Assembly (NCBI GenBank): GCA_050945075.1
Contig: JBMNSG010000017.1
Span: forward strand, 1-28,652
Length of the DNA stretch: 28,652 bases
Reading direction: 5' to 3'
Source: UBA7485 sp050945075
GTDB lineage: Bacteria; Bacillota; Clostridia; Eubacteriales; Eubacteriaceae
Numbering within the stretch: the first letter of the stretch is position 1; the number at the start of each line of letters is the position of its first letter. The position numbers were made by a program, and so were the translations under genes. Positions 1-7,032 of this stretch are shown here, in pieces. The notes under the pieces were generated by a model. That model searched no databases and was not told the DNA's origin. It saw nothing but the letters and a program-made list of their open reading frames with translations.

Positions 1-853
1 GGATAAAAGGATATTCCTGATTGGCACGAATATCCAGGACATACTGGCGGATTTGTTCGATCGTTTTTTCCGATGTATCGGTAGATGGAAACAGGAAAGC
101 AAAGGTAGCCCCCGCCGGTTCGATACTGTTGATCCAGGTATTATCGAGAACCCTGCCCGCATTGTCATCATTGTAAAACATGTAGACAGCGTAGGGACAC
201 TTCCAGTAGTGCAGTTTGGCGCAGCGTGCAAACAGAGCGTCTTCCTGTTCTTCCGGAGCTGTTTCCAGAGAAACCAGGACATTATCGATTTCCTTCAGCT
301 CGTTAATATCACTGTCGGAAAGTTCATCCGGCCTGACCAGAAGAATAAAACCGGCATCGCTGTATTTTTTAATAATCGGAATCACTGCAGGGATCATGCC
401 CGGGCCGACCTTCAGGATAAATGTACAGGTCCCGCTGTCATGGGCCTGGCTGATAATTTCATCAATCCGGCTCACCGTCAGATCGCCTTCATTGCCGGAA
501 ACTGAAAAATAAACTAGCCAGGGCAGACGAATCCCGGTTTCCGCTTCGTAGTCACGCATTTTCTTCACGCCGAGTGTACATCCGTTATAGCCGATATTTA
601 TTCCCAGCTTGATAATTTTGTCAGGGGCAATGTATGCTACTGCATCCTCCAGCATTGTGTAATATGCACTGTCTTCGTTTTCAAGCATTGTTGAACAGGC
701 ATCAAAAAAATCACGCTGAGAGGCACCTGTTGAAAATATCTGTCCCATTTCAACAAGATTGCGTATGCTCCGGTGAGGATCCGTTGCAACGTCCTTGATG
801 GATTTGCTCACCAGCATTTCAATCAGCGCTCGAGTTACATCTGTTTTATTCAT
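1..853 (-). CDS. Degenerate radical SAM paralogue lacking the Fe-S cysteines (3' end cut by window edge)
   Basis: The frame is open from ATG at 853 to the window edge (284 residues visible). It aligns by eye over its whole length with the intact radical SAM protein encoded divergently at 1134: the N-terminal helical region, a GC at residues 91-92 matching GC 107-108 of the partner, RLPW (109-112) matching NIPW, and PAGATFAF (246-253) matching ARGAKFAW. The stretch holding the partner's CxxxCxxC is missing: after the shared PW the sequence runs VYFSVSGNEGDLTVSRIDEI, about 13 residues shorter, and the GGEP motif is replaced by VGPG (149-152). It is therefore unlikely to bind the catalytic cluster or SAM normally. 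I infer a pseudoenzyme, perhaps a partner or regulator of the intact protein. The C-terminal part, where auxiliary cysteines could lie, is outside the window. No in-frame stop is seen, so it is a maintained gene rather than a simple pseudogene. Confidence 0.75.
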   Translation of the reverse strand, partial: MNKTDVTRALIEMLVSKSIKDVATDPHRSIRNLVEMGQIFSTGASQRDFFDACSTMLENEDSAYYTMLEDAVAYIAPDKIIKLGINIGYNGCTLGVKKMRDYEAETGIRLPWLVYFSVSGNEGDLTVSRIDEIISQAHDSGTCTFILKVGPGMIPAVIPIIKKYSDAGFILLVRPDELSDSDINELKEIDNVLVSLETAPEEQEDALFARCAKLHYWKCPYAVYMFYNDDNAGRVLDNTWINSIEPAGATFAFLFPSTDTSEKTIEQIRQYVLDIRANQEYPFI

Positions 854-868
854 TGTTCACCAGTCTTA

Positions 869-891
869 TTGGAAATTTCCAACTTATTATA
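869..891 (-). promoter_or_regulatory. Minus-strand -10 box with 14-bp palindrome over the predicted start site
   Basis: On the minus strand a perfect TATAAT lies at 891-886, and TTGGAAATTTCCAA, a perfect 14-bp palindrome, lies at 869-882, just downstream where transcription of the degenerate radical SAM gene should start. No good -35 box is seen 16-18 bp upstream, which would suit an activated promoter. A palindrome of the same pattern (TTNNRAATTYNNAA) sits at 1029-1044 by the opposite promoter. The binding protein is unknown. Confidence 0.45.
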
Positions 892-1028
892 ATACCCATA
901 CTAAAAGAAACATTATTGTTTAGACAGGGACACAGAGGGCTTGTTGTCGTAAAAGGTAACACTTTTTTCAGTTTGTTACATTTTTGCCCAGCAAAATATT
1001 TTTGTCCGATGACATTCCGGTGATTCGG

Positions 1029-1065
1029 ATTTAGAATTCTAAATAAGCTTAAAGGCGTATATAAC
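1029..1065 (+). promoter_or_regulatory. Plus-strand promoter with 16-bp palindromic operator candidate
   Basis: ATTTAGAATTCTAAAT (1029-1044) is a perfect 16-bp palindrome. It overlaps a weak -35 candidate TTCTAA (1037-1042), which is 17 bp from TATAAC (1060-1065), leaving a leader of about 60 nt before the radical SAM gene at 1134. The -10 box also sits inside a small inverted repeat (GCGT/ACGC, 1055-1067). The palindrome shares TTNNRAATTYNNAA with the one at 869-882. A further inverted repeat GTAACA-N12-TGTTAC is at 956-979. Regulator identity is unknown. Confidence 0.45.
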
Positions 1066-1133
1066 GCGAATAAATCTGAGTGCAACTCAATAATGAAATC
1101 TGATTGCAGTATAGATAGCGAAAGGAAATCAAA

Positions 1134-2546
1134 ATGGCAGAAAAGAAAACAGCAGCACCGGTTAAAGACAAGAAAACAATCAAGGAACATGTTACCAGCT
1201 TTACAGTAAAGCAGGCGCTCAATTTTGTTGATATTGAAGCAGATGATCCGGACCAGACCTTTGAAAAGCTCCTGGGATGGGCAGAAAAATTTGATGACGG
1301 AACAGTTACAAAGCAGCTCAATGCTTTTAAAAAGGTTTATGAAGATCCGACTTCAAACTGGTATCAGTTGATCCGTAACGTATGGACCGATGTTGATCCT
1401 GGCGTACGTAAGAAATTCTTCGAAAACTTTATTGTCAATACGACAATGCTCGGCTGCCGCAGACAGGAAAAGGCTCGTGAAAAGTACGGCTGCAACATTC
1501 CGTGGGCTATTCTGATGGACCCGACATCTGCCTGCAATCTTCACTGTACAGGCTGCTGGGCTGCTGAATACGGCAACAAGCTCAACATGGACTTCGATAC
1601 ACTGGACAGCATCATCACACAGGGTAAGGCTGTCGGTACCTTCATGTATATCTATTCAGGCGGCGAACCGCTGGTACGTAAAGACGACATCATCAAGCTT
1701 TGTGAAAAACATCAGGACTGCATGTTCCTCTCTTTCACTAACGGTACACTGATTGATGAAAAATTTGCTGATGATATGCTGCGTGTCAAGAACTTCATGC
1801 CGGCTATTTCTGTAGAAGGCTTTGAAGAAGAAACTGATTTCCGCCGCGGCAAGGGCACCTATCAGAAGGTTGTCGATGCCATGACGATCCTGAAGGAAAA
1901 GAAACTGCCTTTCGGTATTTCATGCTGCTATACCAGCAAAAACTGCGACATCATCGGTTCAGAAGAATACTTTGACGATATGATCGCACGTGGCGCCAAG
2001 TTCGCATGGTTCTTCACCTACATGCCGGTTGGTGTTGATGCAGTTCCTGAACTGATGGCTACTGCTTCACAGCGTGAACTGATGTATCATCAGATCCGTA
2101 AGTTCAGACAGACCAAACCGATCTTCACCATGGACTTCTGGAATGATGGTGAATACGTACATGGCTGTATCGCAGGCGGCCGTAACTATCTCCATATCAA
2201 TGCAAACGGAGATATCGAACCTTGTGCATTCATCCACTACTCAGATTCCAATATTCATGACAAGACCCTGATCGAAGCTTATCAGAGCCCGCTGTTCATG
2301 GCATATAAAGAAGGACAGCCGTTCAGCAACAACATGCTGCGTCCGTGTCCGCTGCTGGATAACGAAGGAGCACTCGCCGGCATGGTAGACAAGTCGGGAG
2401 CCAAGTCTACTGACCTGCAGAATCCGGAAGATGTCCATGATCTGACAGACAAGTGTGAACTTGCAGCCAAGCGCTGGAAGCCGGTTGCTGACAGACTCTG
2501 GGAAAAATCACATCCGGAAAGTGCCGGACAGGAAAACGACGCTTAA
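1134..2546 (+). CDS. Radical SAM protein with SPASM-like C-terminal cysteines
   Basis: This 470-residue protein carries the radical SAM signature C134-x3-C138-x2-C141 (SACNLHCTGC), which binds the 4Fe-4S cluster that cleaves S-adenosylmethionine, followed by the SGGEP motif at 175-179. The C-terminal part has C345, C364 (ANGDIEPC) and C405, the pattern of a SPASM/Twitch auxiliary cluster, and also C441. A region of about 110 residues before the core is shared with the divergent paralogue at 1-853. The substrate is not known to me: the family has many members in anaerobic gut bacteria, and no peptide precursor or obvious substrate gene is adjacent. The start is chosen by a GAAAGGA ribosome site about 8 nt upstream. 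A flavodoxin gene 0.3 kb downstream, convergently placed, could supply electrons (inference). The enzyme class is certain; the reaction is not. Confidence 0.92.
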   Translation: MAEKKTAAPVKDKKTIKEHVTSFTVKQALNFVDIEADDPDQTFEKLLGWAEKFDDGTVTKQLNAFKKVYEDPTSNWYQLIRNVWTDVDPGVRKKFFENFIVNTTMLGCRRQEKAREKYGCNIPWAILMDPTSACNLHCTGCWAAEYGNKLNMDFDTLDSIITQGKAVGTFMYIYSGGEPLVRKDDIIKLCEKHQDCMFLSFTNGTLIDEKFADDMLRVKNFMPAISVEGFEEETDFRRGKGTYQKVVDAMTILKEKKLPFGISCCYTSKNCDIIGSEEYFDDMIARGAKFAWFFTYMPVGVDAVPELMATASQRELMYHQIRKFRQTKPIFTMDFWNDGEYVHGCIAGGRNYLHINANGDIEPCAFIHYSDSNIHDKTLIEAYQSPLFMAYKEGQPFSNNMLRPCPLLDNEGALAGMVDKSGAKSTDLQNPEDVHDLTDKCELAAKRWKPVADRLWEKSHPESAGQENDA

Positions 2547-2570
2547 CGCTGGTTTATCCATATAAATAAT

Positions 2571-2650
2571 AACGGGTATCATCCATTAAAAAATTCAATC
2601 TGCTGAAAACAGAGGATTGGAGAAGATAATGGCTGGTACCCGTTTTTTTA
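2571..2650 (+). terminator. Long branched-free hairpin terminator after the radical SAM gene
   Basis: AACGGGTATC (2571-2580) pairs with GGTACCCGTT (2635-2644) with one G-U pair. Inside it CCATTA (2583-2588) pairs with TAATGG (2627-2632), and a further stem CAATC/GATTG plus CTG/CAG closes an AAAA loop at 2606-2609. Seven T residues follow from 2643. The stem is far longer than needed for an intrinsic terminator, so it may also protect or regulate the transcript end. Confidence 0.7.
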
Positions 2651-2727
2651 TGATTCGATCTTGTTAATCCGCCTCGCCTTCCGGGGGTAGCATCACGTGG
2701 AACGCTGCAGAATAGCAGTATAAAGAA

Positions 2728-2757
2728 TGCCGCCAGTCGATTCCCTGACTGACGGCA
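2728..2757 (-). terminator. Hairpin downstream of the flavodoxin gene
   Basis: Read on the minus strand, TGCCGTCAGTC (2757-2747) pairs with GACTGGCGGCA (2738-2728) through one G-U pair and an 8-nt loop, followed by an interrupted T tract (TTCTTTAT). It lies about 80 nt after the flavodoxin stop. It is a moderate-quality terminator because the T run is broken. Confidence 0.5.
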
Positions 2758-2834
2758 CTCAAAATCACTTATTGCTTTTTAATAACCGACTGGCTGGCAG
2801 TACAACCGTCCGACTGTTCTTCTGGATTCGTTTA

Positions 2835-3341
2835 TCAAACGCTTTTCATGACATTGCCTGCAAATCTTCGGGCAGCGATTTCATCCAGATCGTCCGGGTG
2901 TACAAGCGCCGTCTTGAAATTCTCAAGCATTTTCTGGTATTGAACATTTTCAGGATCCTTTTCCAGCATTGCTTCGTATCGTTTTCCGACTGATGCCTGC
3001 ATGGCACCCTGGCACATGAATTCACCGGCGACGGTGCAGCCTTTTGGCAGATTTTCCCGTACCCGTCCGGCAATCTGTGTGAAGTATCCGGGACTGCCGC
3101 CCATTCCGCAGGTGCCAAACAAAGCGACTTTTTTCTTGTCCAGTTTTTTCAGAAAATCTGCAAACTGTTCAGTACAGCTGCCTTTATCAGTCCAGAATCC
3201 GGCAAAAACCAGTTCTGATTCAGGAACAGTATCTGCATTAATCTGTTCACAGAGAGTGCCCTCCGGTAAGGCGGACTGGATCGCTTTTGCGATTTTTGCA
3301 GTATTTCCGGTTGCGCTGTCATAATAAACTGATGCTTTCAT
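2835..3341 (-). CDS. Flavodoxin-family protein
   Basis: This 168-residue protein starts MKASVYYDSATGNTAKIAKA, where SATGNTAKIA is the FMN phosphate-binding loop of flavodoxins. Further on, FAGFWTDKGSC (about 47-57) and FGTCGMGGSPGYF (about 75-87) are the other flavin-contacting loops seen in the short flavodoxin-like families of anaerobes. It should be a cytosolic FMN-binding electron carrier or flavin-dependent reductase component. The start at 3341 is preferred over 3362 because GGAGGG lies 5 nt upstream and the upstream residues do not fit the family. It is separated by 129 nt from the next minus-strand gene, the DUF4405 membrane protein, and lies tail to tail with the radical SAM gene. 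Flavodoxins commonly reduce radical SAM clusters, so a link is possible but unproven. Confidence 0.85.
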   Translation of the reverse strand: MKASVYYDSATGNTAKIAKAIQSALPEGTLCEQINADTVPESELVFAGFWTDKGSCTEQFADFLKKLDKKKVALFGTCGMGGSPGYFTQIAGRVRENLPKGCTVAGEFMCQGAMQASVGKRYEAMLEKDPENVQYQKMLENFKTALVHPDDLDEIAARRFAGNVMKSV

Positions 3342-3470
3342 AATCCCTCCGGCTGCGAACATATCACGTTCGCATTGTATTCATAAATGTGTTGTCATTA
3401 TATATCCAAACCGAAAATACGGGAACAAAAATGAATGGTTTATCGGGCACCGGAGAGGAAATAAAACATT

Positions 3471-4322
3471 TTATGCTTCTGTGTAAGTCTGGTTGTATTC
3501 GTCTGTGGCCTGTGAAGCCTGTACCTCACCCTTGCCGCAGCGGGGACTGGTGAGCAGGCAGTGTTTGCCGCAGCCTGTACAGGTTAATCCGCTCAGATAC
3601 TCTTGCAGGCTTACCACAGGTTCGGTAATCTGGGTACCTGAATCGGCGACGGTTACTTCTTCGGGTACTTCGGCGGGCTGCTCCGTAATCACCTGGACTT
3701 CCTGGTTGTCTGAACTGGAAGCACTTGCGGACTGTTCATCTGCAGTATTCTGTACTGAAGAGGCAATACTGCGATACTGGCCCCAGGCGAAAATGCCCAG
3801 CATCAGCAGGGAAGCAGTTATGGTTATCCTGTTTTTCAGGCGTTTTCCGGCTTTTCCGCTGAAAACAGCATGGACCGATTTTTTCAGATATGAGGCGTGC
3901 ATGAGCAGATGGAGCAGCATCAACCCGCCTGCCAGGTAGGAGCTCCATTTATGGATGAAGACGAAGAGAGCCCGGTGGCCGATTCCCAGATCAGGAAACA
4001 GTACAACGGAGATGAGGATCCCGGTAATCAGCGAGATCAGCAGTGTAATGGCTATTGTACTGTTCATCAGTATTTTCAGGGAACGACCATTGTCGTTCCG
4101 TCCGGTCGCGTCTGTTTTACACTCATTTCGCTGTGTGGTCTGATGTTTCAAGACACCGCGTATCCAGCCGCTGTTCAGACATAGATGGATCAGTACCAGA
4201 AGTCCTGCTCCCAGTCCTGCCGTTTCGTGCCATGTCCAGCCAGTCTGTGTGGCAAACATGAGCGAGAGAAACAGCAGTGTCATCGCCAGATCGACCGCCA
4301 GTTTGTTTTTTAGTTTATTCAA
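3471..4322 (-). CDS. DUF4405-type membrane protein with histidine-rich helices and C-terminal CxxCxxxCx6C
   Basis: This 283-residue protein has about five membrane segments (roughly 8-26, 36-56, 87-110, 119-141, 165-182). Helix and near-helix histidines H32, H46, H116, H124, H138 and H142 resemble the b-type cytochrome/DUF4405 layout, so heme binding is plausible. A Ser/Gln/Glu-rich linker (about 188-240) leads to a C-terminal motif C248-x2-C251-x3-C255-x6-C262. With an odd number of helices and positive loops after helices 2 and 4, the cysteine tail is predicted outside the membrane. The start codon appears to be TTG at 4322, with AGAGG about 9 nt upstream and the typical MNKLKNKLAVDL N-terminus; the first internal ATG would remove half of helix 1. 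It probably moves electrons or binds metal, but the function is unknown. Confidence 0.75.
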   Translation of the reverse strand: MNKLKNKLAVDLAMTLLFLSLMFATQTGWTWHETAGLGAGLLVLIHLCLNSGWIRGVLKHQTTQRNECKTDATGRNDNGRSLKILMNSTIAITLLISLITGILISVVLFPDLGIGHRALFVFIHKWSSYLAGGLMLLHLLMHASYLKKSVHAVFSGKAGKRLKNRITITASLLMLGIFAWGQYRSIASSVQNTADEQSASASSSDNQEVQVITEQPAEVPEEVTVADSGTQITEPVVSLQEYLSGLTCTGCGKHCLLTSPRCGKGEVQASQATDEYNQTYTEA

Positions 4323-4536
4323 ATGAAGATACCTCTTTCGTTTGGTTTGTTTGATAGATCGATGATAACGTGAAAATGTGACAAAAATAAGTCGGAGGCT
4401 TAAATTCTGATAAAAGCTGGTTTATGATAGTTCTTAAGGATGTGAACGATAATCATAAGAGAGTCGGGCTGGCGGACTCCCCGGATCTGAGATGAATGGA
4501 AAAAGAGTATATATAGAAGCAGGCAGTAATAAAAAA

Positions 4537-4560
4537 AGACGGGTTTATTCAGACCCATCT
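4537..4560 (-). terminator. Terminator overlapping the stop codon of the DUF3784 gene
   Basis: On the minus strand GATGGGT (4559-4553) pairs with ACCCGTC (4544-4538) with one G-U pair, followed by TTTTTTT (4537-4531). The TAA stop (4547-4545) lies in the loop, so the coding sequence and terminator overlap. Confidence 0.65.
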
Positions 4561-4862
4561 TTCGCTTTTTTAACAGCCGTAACTGTCAGATATACACAGT
4601 ATACGAAAATAGCTATGCTCATCCAGTAAAGGATACTCCAGTTTAGCTTGGTAAACAGAGCCATAAGAAGAAATCCACCTGTATAATAGTACATGATTTT
4701 ATGCAGGCTTATACATAATTCCGGAAGATCCATTTTTTTGCGTTCCTCCGGGGTGAGCATAATAAATGCTGCCAGCAGCTGTGTTCCTTTGCCTTTTGAA
4801 AATATGTAACCGCAAACTGCGAATACAACGGCAAGAACAAGGCTTACACCAGATAAACTCAT
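4545..4862 (-). CDS. Small DUF3784-type membrane protein
   Basis: This 105-residue protein has an N-terminal membrane segment (about 4-22), then GKGTQLLAAFIMLTPEERKKMD (about 24-45), and two more hydrophobic segments (about 57-73 and 76-96) before a charged tail. The middle motif (KG..LIAG.N.M...EK) is that of the DUF3784 family, common in Bacillota and without known function. A longer frame continues upstream to 5339, but it runs antisense through the hydrolase gene; the ATG at 4862 has AGGAG 8 nt upstream and begins at the first membrane segment, so I use it. The gene is divergent from the hydrolase at 4998. Confidence 0.75.
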   Translation of the reverse strand: MSLSGVSLVLAVVFAVCGYIFSKGKGTQLLAAFIMLTPEERKKMDLPELCISLHKIMYYYTGGFLLMALFTKLNWSILYWMSIAIFVYCVYLTVTAVKKAKDGSE

Positions 4863-4997
4863 TGTAAAACTCCTGTCTGTATCAAGTTCGCCTGGGGCGA
4901 TGTCAGGACGATTCAAGTAAAATTTGCAGATAATTATTATACTATAAATATTATACAGGATACAAATGAAAATAAATCGTATTAAGGGAGAATATGA

Positions 4998-5942
4998 ATG
5001 AAACAGGAAAATCTGGTTTTTAAGAGTTCGGACGGGATTCATGATCTGCATGCGAAGCTGTGGCTGCCTGCGGGCGAAGTTAAAGGTGTGATCCAGATTG
5101 TTCACGGGATGAATGAATATATCGGACGCTACGCCAATTTTGCCGGGTTCATGACTGCACACGGCTTTGCAGTAGGCGGAGATGATCATCTGGGCCACGG
5201 GACCAGCGCTGTGAATTCCGATGAACTCGGCTGGTTCGGTGACAACAACGGGGCCGGATACCTGACTGAGGATGAACATCTTTCTTATAATGTTCTCAGA
5301 TCCCGTTTTCCGGACTGTCCATATTTTCTGCTCGGTCACAGTATGGGTTCATTTATTTCCAGAAATTATGTCGCGCATTTTGAAGATGAACTGACCGGCT
5401 ATATCTGCATGGGCACAGCCGGCCGGAATCCTGCCTTGTCTATGGCGAAAACACTGTCTGCATTGATTCGTACTGTACGTGGCCCGCGCTATCGCAGCGA
5501 ATTCCTGAAAAAACTGAGTTTTTCAGGCTATAATGATGCGTTTAAAGACGAAAAAGATCCGAATTCCTGGCTTTCCCGCAATGAGCAGGACAGAATCGAC
5601 TATGCGGCAGATCCGTGGACACAGTTCACTTTTACGACAGCAGCTTACCAGGATCTCTTTAACCTGCTGGGCGAAGTAACAGGAAGCCAGTGGGCATCGA
5701 AAATCAGAAAAAATCTCCCGATCCTGATTGTTTCCGGTGATATGGACCCGGTAGGATCTAACGGCAAAGGTCCGAAAGAAGTTTATTCGTGGCTGAAGTC
5801 AGAAGGTATGGAAGATGTCACGTTAAAGCTGTTCAGGGGTGCAAGACACGAGATTCTGAATGAAAATAACAGACACGAGGTTTATGATTATCTGCTGAAC
5901 TGGATGGAAGAAGTGAAGAACAGGCAGTCTCAGGCAGTCTGA
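4998..5942 (+). CDS. Alpha/beta hydrolase, monoacylglycerol-lipase-like (lysophospholipase family)
   Basis: This 314-residue serine hydrolase has the oxyanion motif HGMNE (36-40), the nucleophile elbow GHSMG with S115, an acid candidate D250 (SGDMDPVG) and H284 (GARHEIL). This is the Hydrolase_4/monoacylglycerol lipase layout, and the length is normal. It has no signal peptide and is probably cytosolic, cleaving acyl esters of lipids or small molecules; the exact substrate cannot be read from sequence. The start at 4998 is set by AAGGGAGA 6 nt upstream; an overlapping ATG four bases earlier is out of frame and stops after nine codons. The last codons are built by a 10-bp tandem repeat (5921-5940) that also places the stop. 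Confidence 0.9.
   Translation: MKQENLVFKSSDGIHDLHAKLWLPAGEVKGVIQIVHGMNEYIGRYANFAGFMTAHGFAVGGDDHLGHGTSAVNSDELGWFGDNNGAGYLTEDEHLSYNVLRSRFPDCPYFLLGHSMGSFISRNYVAHFEDELTGYICMGTAGRNPALSMAKTLSALIRTVRGPRYRSEFLKKLSFSGYNDAFKDEKDPNSWLSRNEQDRIDYAADPWTQFTFTTAAYQDLFNLLGEVTGSQWASKIRKNLPILIVSGDMDPVGSNGKGPKEVYSWLKSEGMEDVTLKLFRGARHEILNENNRHEVYDYLLNWMEEVKNRQSQAV
5921..5940 (+). repeat. Perfect 10-bp tandem duplication at the hydrolase stop
   Basis: CAGGCAGTCT occurs twice in direct succession at 5921-5930 and 5931-5940. The second copy puts the frame onto TGA at 5940. With one copy the frame would continue into the terminator. Confidence 0.9.
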
Positions 5943-5954
5943 AAATATCAATCA

Positions 5955-5983
5955 AAAAAAGCCCCGGAACAGGGGGCTTTTTT
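5955..5983. terminator. Bidirectional terminator between hydrolase and SDR genes
   Basis: GCCCC (5961-5965) pairs with GGGGC (5973-5977) and is flanked by A6-7 on the left and T6 (5978-5983) on the right, so it can end transcripts from both converging genes. Confidence 0.8.
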
Positions 5984-6040
5984 GATTTCAAAACATGCTG
6001 TTGTTTTCCGGATTTCTGTTCATTCCGGACCTGCTGTCTT

Positions 6041-6859
6041 TTATGAAACTTCTGTCTGTTTTGATGCCGTAAGTTTCCCGGTTTCGGGAATCCCGTTTAC
6101 CCGTGCGGCAATTTTTCTGATCAGCAGCCGCGGTGCTACACGTACGCCCAGTGATGCCAGTTTGATCAGCGACCCCGGGAAACTTACGGCTTTGCCGCTT
6201 ATCACAGTGCGGTATGCATCCCGGGCAATGACATCGGGTGAGGCAGACGGCATTCCTTTAAAGCCTTCTTTCAGACTGGCAGCTTTGTTGAAATTTGTCG
6301 CAACAGGACCGGGGCAGAGGGCAGAAACAGTAACATCGTCTGACGCGAGCTCTTCTGCAAGAGACTGAGAAAAAGAAAGCACAAAGGCTTTGGTGGCATA
6401 ATAGGTCGCCATATAGGGTCCGGAGTACATCGCACCTGCAATAGAGGCAATGTTCAAAATGCGGCCGCTGTGGCGGGTTGCCATCTGTTTCCCGAAAACA
6501 TAGCACATCTGCATTAATGTAATAACATTCAGTTCGACCATGCGCTTCTGTTTATTCCAGTCAGAATCGACGAAGGAGCCGTGATCGCCAAAGCCGGCAT
6601 TATTAATCAGAACGTCAACCTGAATCCGTTCCTGTTCCAGTTTATCAGCGATTTTGACAGCTTCATCAGGTGAAGTAAGATCCGCTGCTATAACGGTAAC
6701 GGTTATTCCGTATTTATCTTCAAGTTCCTTTTTAATGATTTCAAGACGGTCAGCGGAACGCGCGACCAGGACTTCGTTAAAATCATGGGAGGCGAAAACC
6801 TCCGCACAGGCTTTTCCGATACCGCCGGAAGCGCCGGTTATCAATACTGTCTGTTTCAT
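6041..6859 (-). CDS. Short-chain dehydrogenase/reductase (classical SDR)
   Basis: This 272-residue protein has the NAD(P)-binding TGASGGIG at 8-15, NNAG at 86-89, the catalytic serine in NIAS (S139) and YYATK with Y153 and K157, which together define a classical SDR. An Arg in VARSADR (about 33-39) suggests NADP(H) preference. Substrate unknown; the DltE/YqjQ-like group of cytosolic oxidoreductases is the closest I recognise. The start at 6859 has AAAGGA upstream and begins directly with the Rossmann strand; an upstream in-frame extension to 7012 covers the promoter and is rejected. It is divergent from the secreted protein gene at 7033. Confidence 0.9.
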   Translation of the reverse strand: MKQTVLITGASGGIGKACAEVFASHDFNEVLVARSADRLEIIKKELEDKYGITVTVIAADLTSPDEAVKIADKLEQERIQVDVLINNAGFGDHGSFVDSDWNKQKRMVELNVITLMQMCYVFGKQMATRHSGRILNIASIAGAMYSGPYMATYYATKAFVLSFSQSLAEELASDDVTVSALCPGPVATNFNKAASLKEGFKGMPSASPDVIARDAYRTVISGKAVSFPGSLIKLASLGVRVAPRLLIRKIAARVNGIPETGKLTASKQTEVS

Positions 6860-6907
6860 TTTATTCCTTTCTGCTGCAGGAGGATTACCCTGCAGATACT
6901 GGCTGTT

Positions 6908-6936
6908 TTTATCATACACTTTTTTGCTTCGGTCAA
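6908..6936 (-). promoter_or_regulatory. Promoter of the SDR gene
   Basis: On the minus strand TTGACC (6936-6931) is 17 bp from GATAAA (6913-6908), placing the start about 45 nt before the SDR ATG. Confidence 0.5.
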
Positions 6937-6946
6937 CCTTTGCAGT

Positions 6947-6975
6947 TTGCAAGAATACTTCAATCATGATAATAT
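6947..6975 (+). promoter_or_regulatory. Promoter of the Ig-like surface protein gene
   Basis: TTGCAA (6947-6952) is 17 bp from TAATAT (6970-6975), which is preceded by TGA, an extended -10 element. This gives a leader of about 50 nt. Confidence 0.55.
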
Positions 6976-7032
6976 ATTTCATATATGTAGAAAAGTTTAT
7001 ATCCGTTTTCAAGTACGGAGAAACGGGGCATT

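Noticed and set aside
53..512. Two plus-strand open frames near the window start
   Set aside because: They are antisense to the degenerate radical SAM gene, lack ribosome sites and have no recognisable domains.
4863..5339. N-terminal extension of the DUF3784 protein
   Set aside because: It lies antisense to the hydrolase gene and crosses the divergent promoter; the internal ATG has a good ribosome site.
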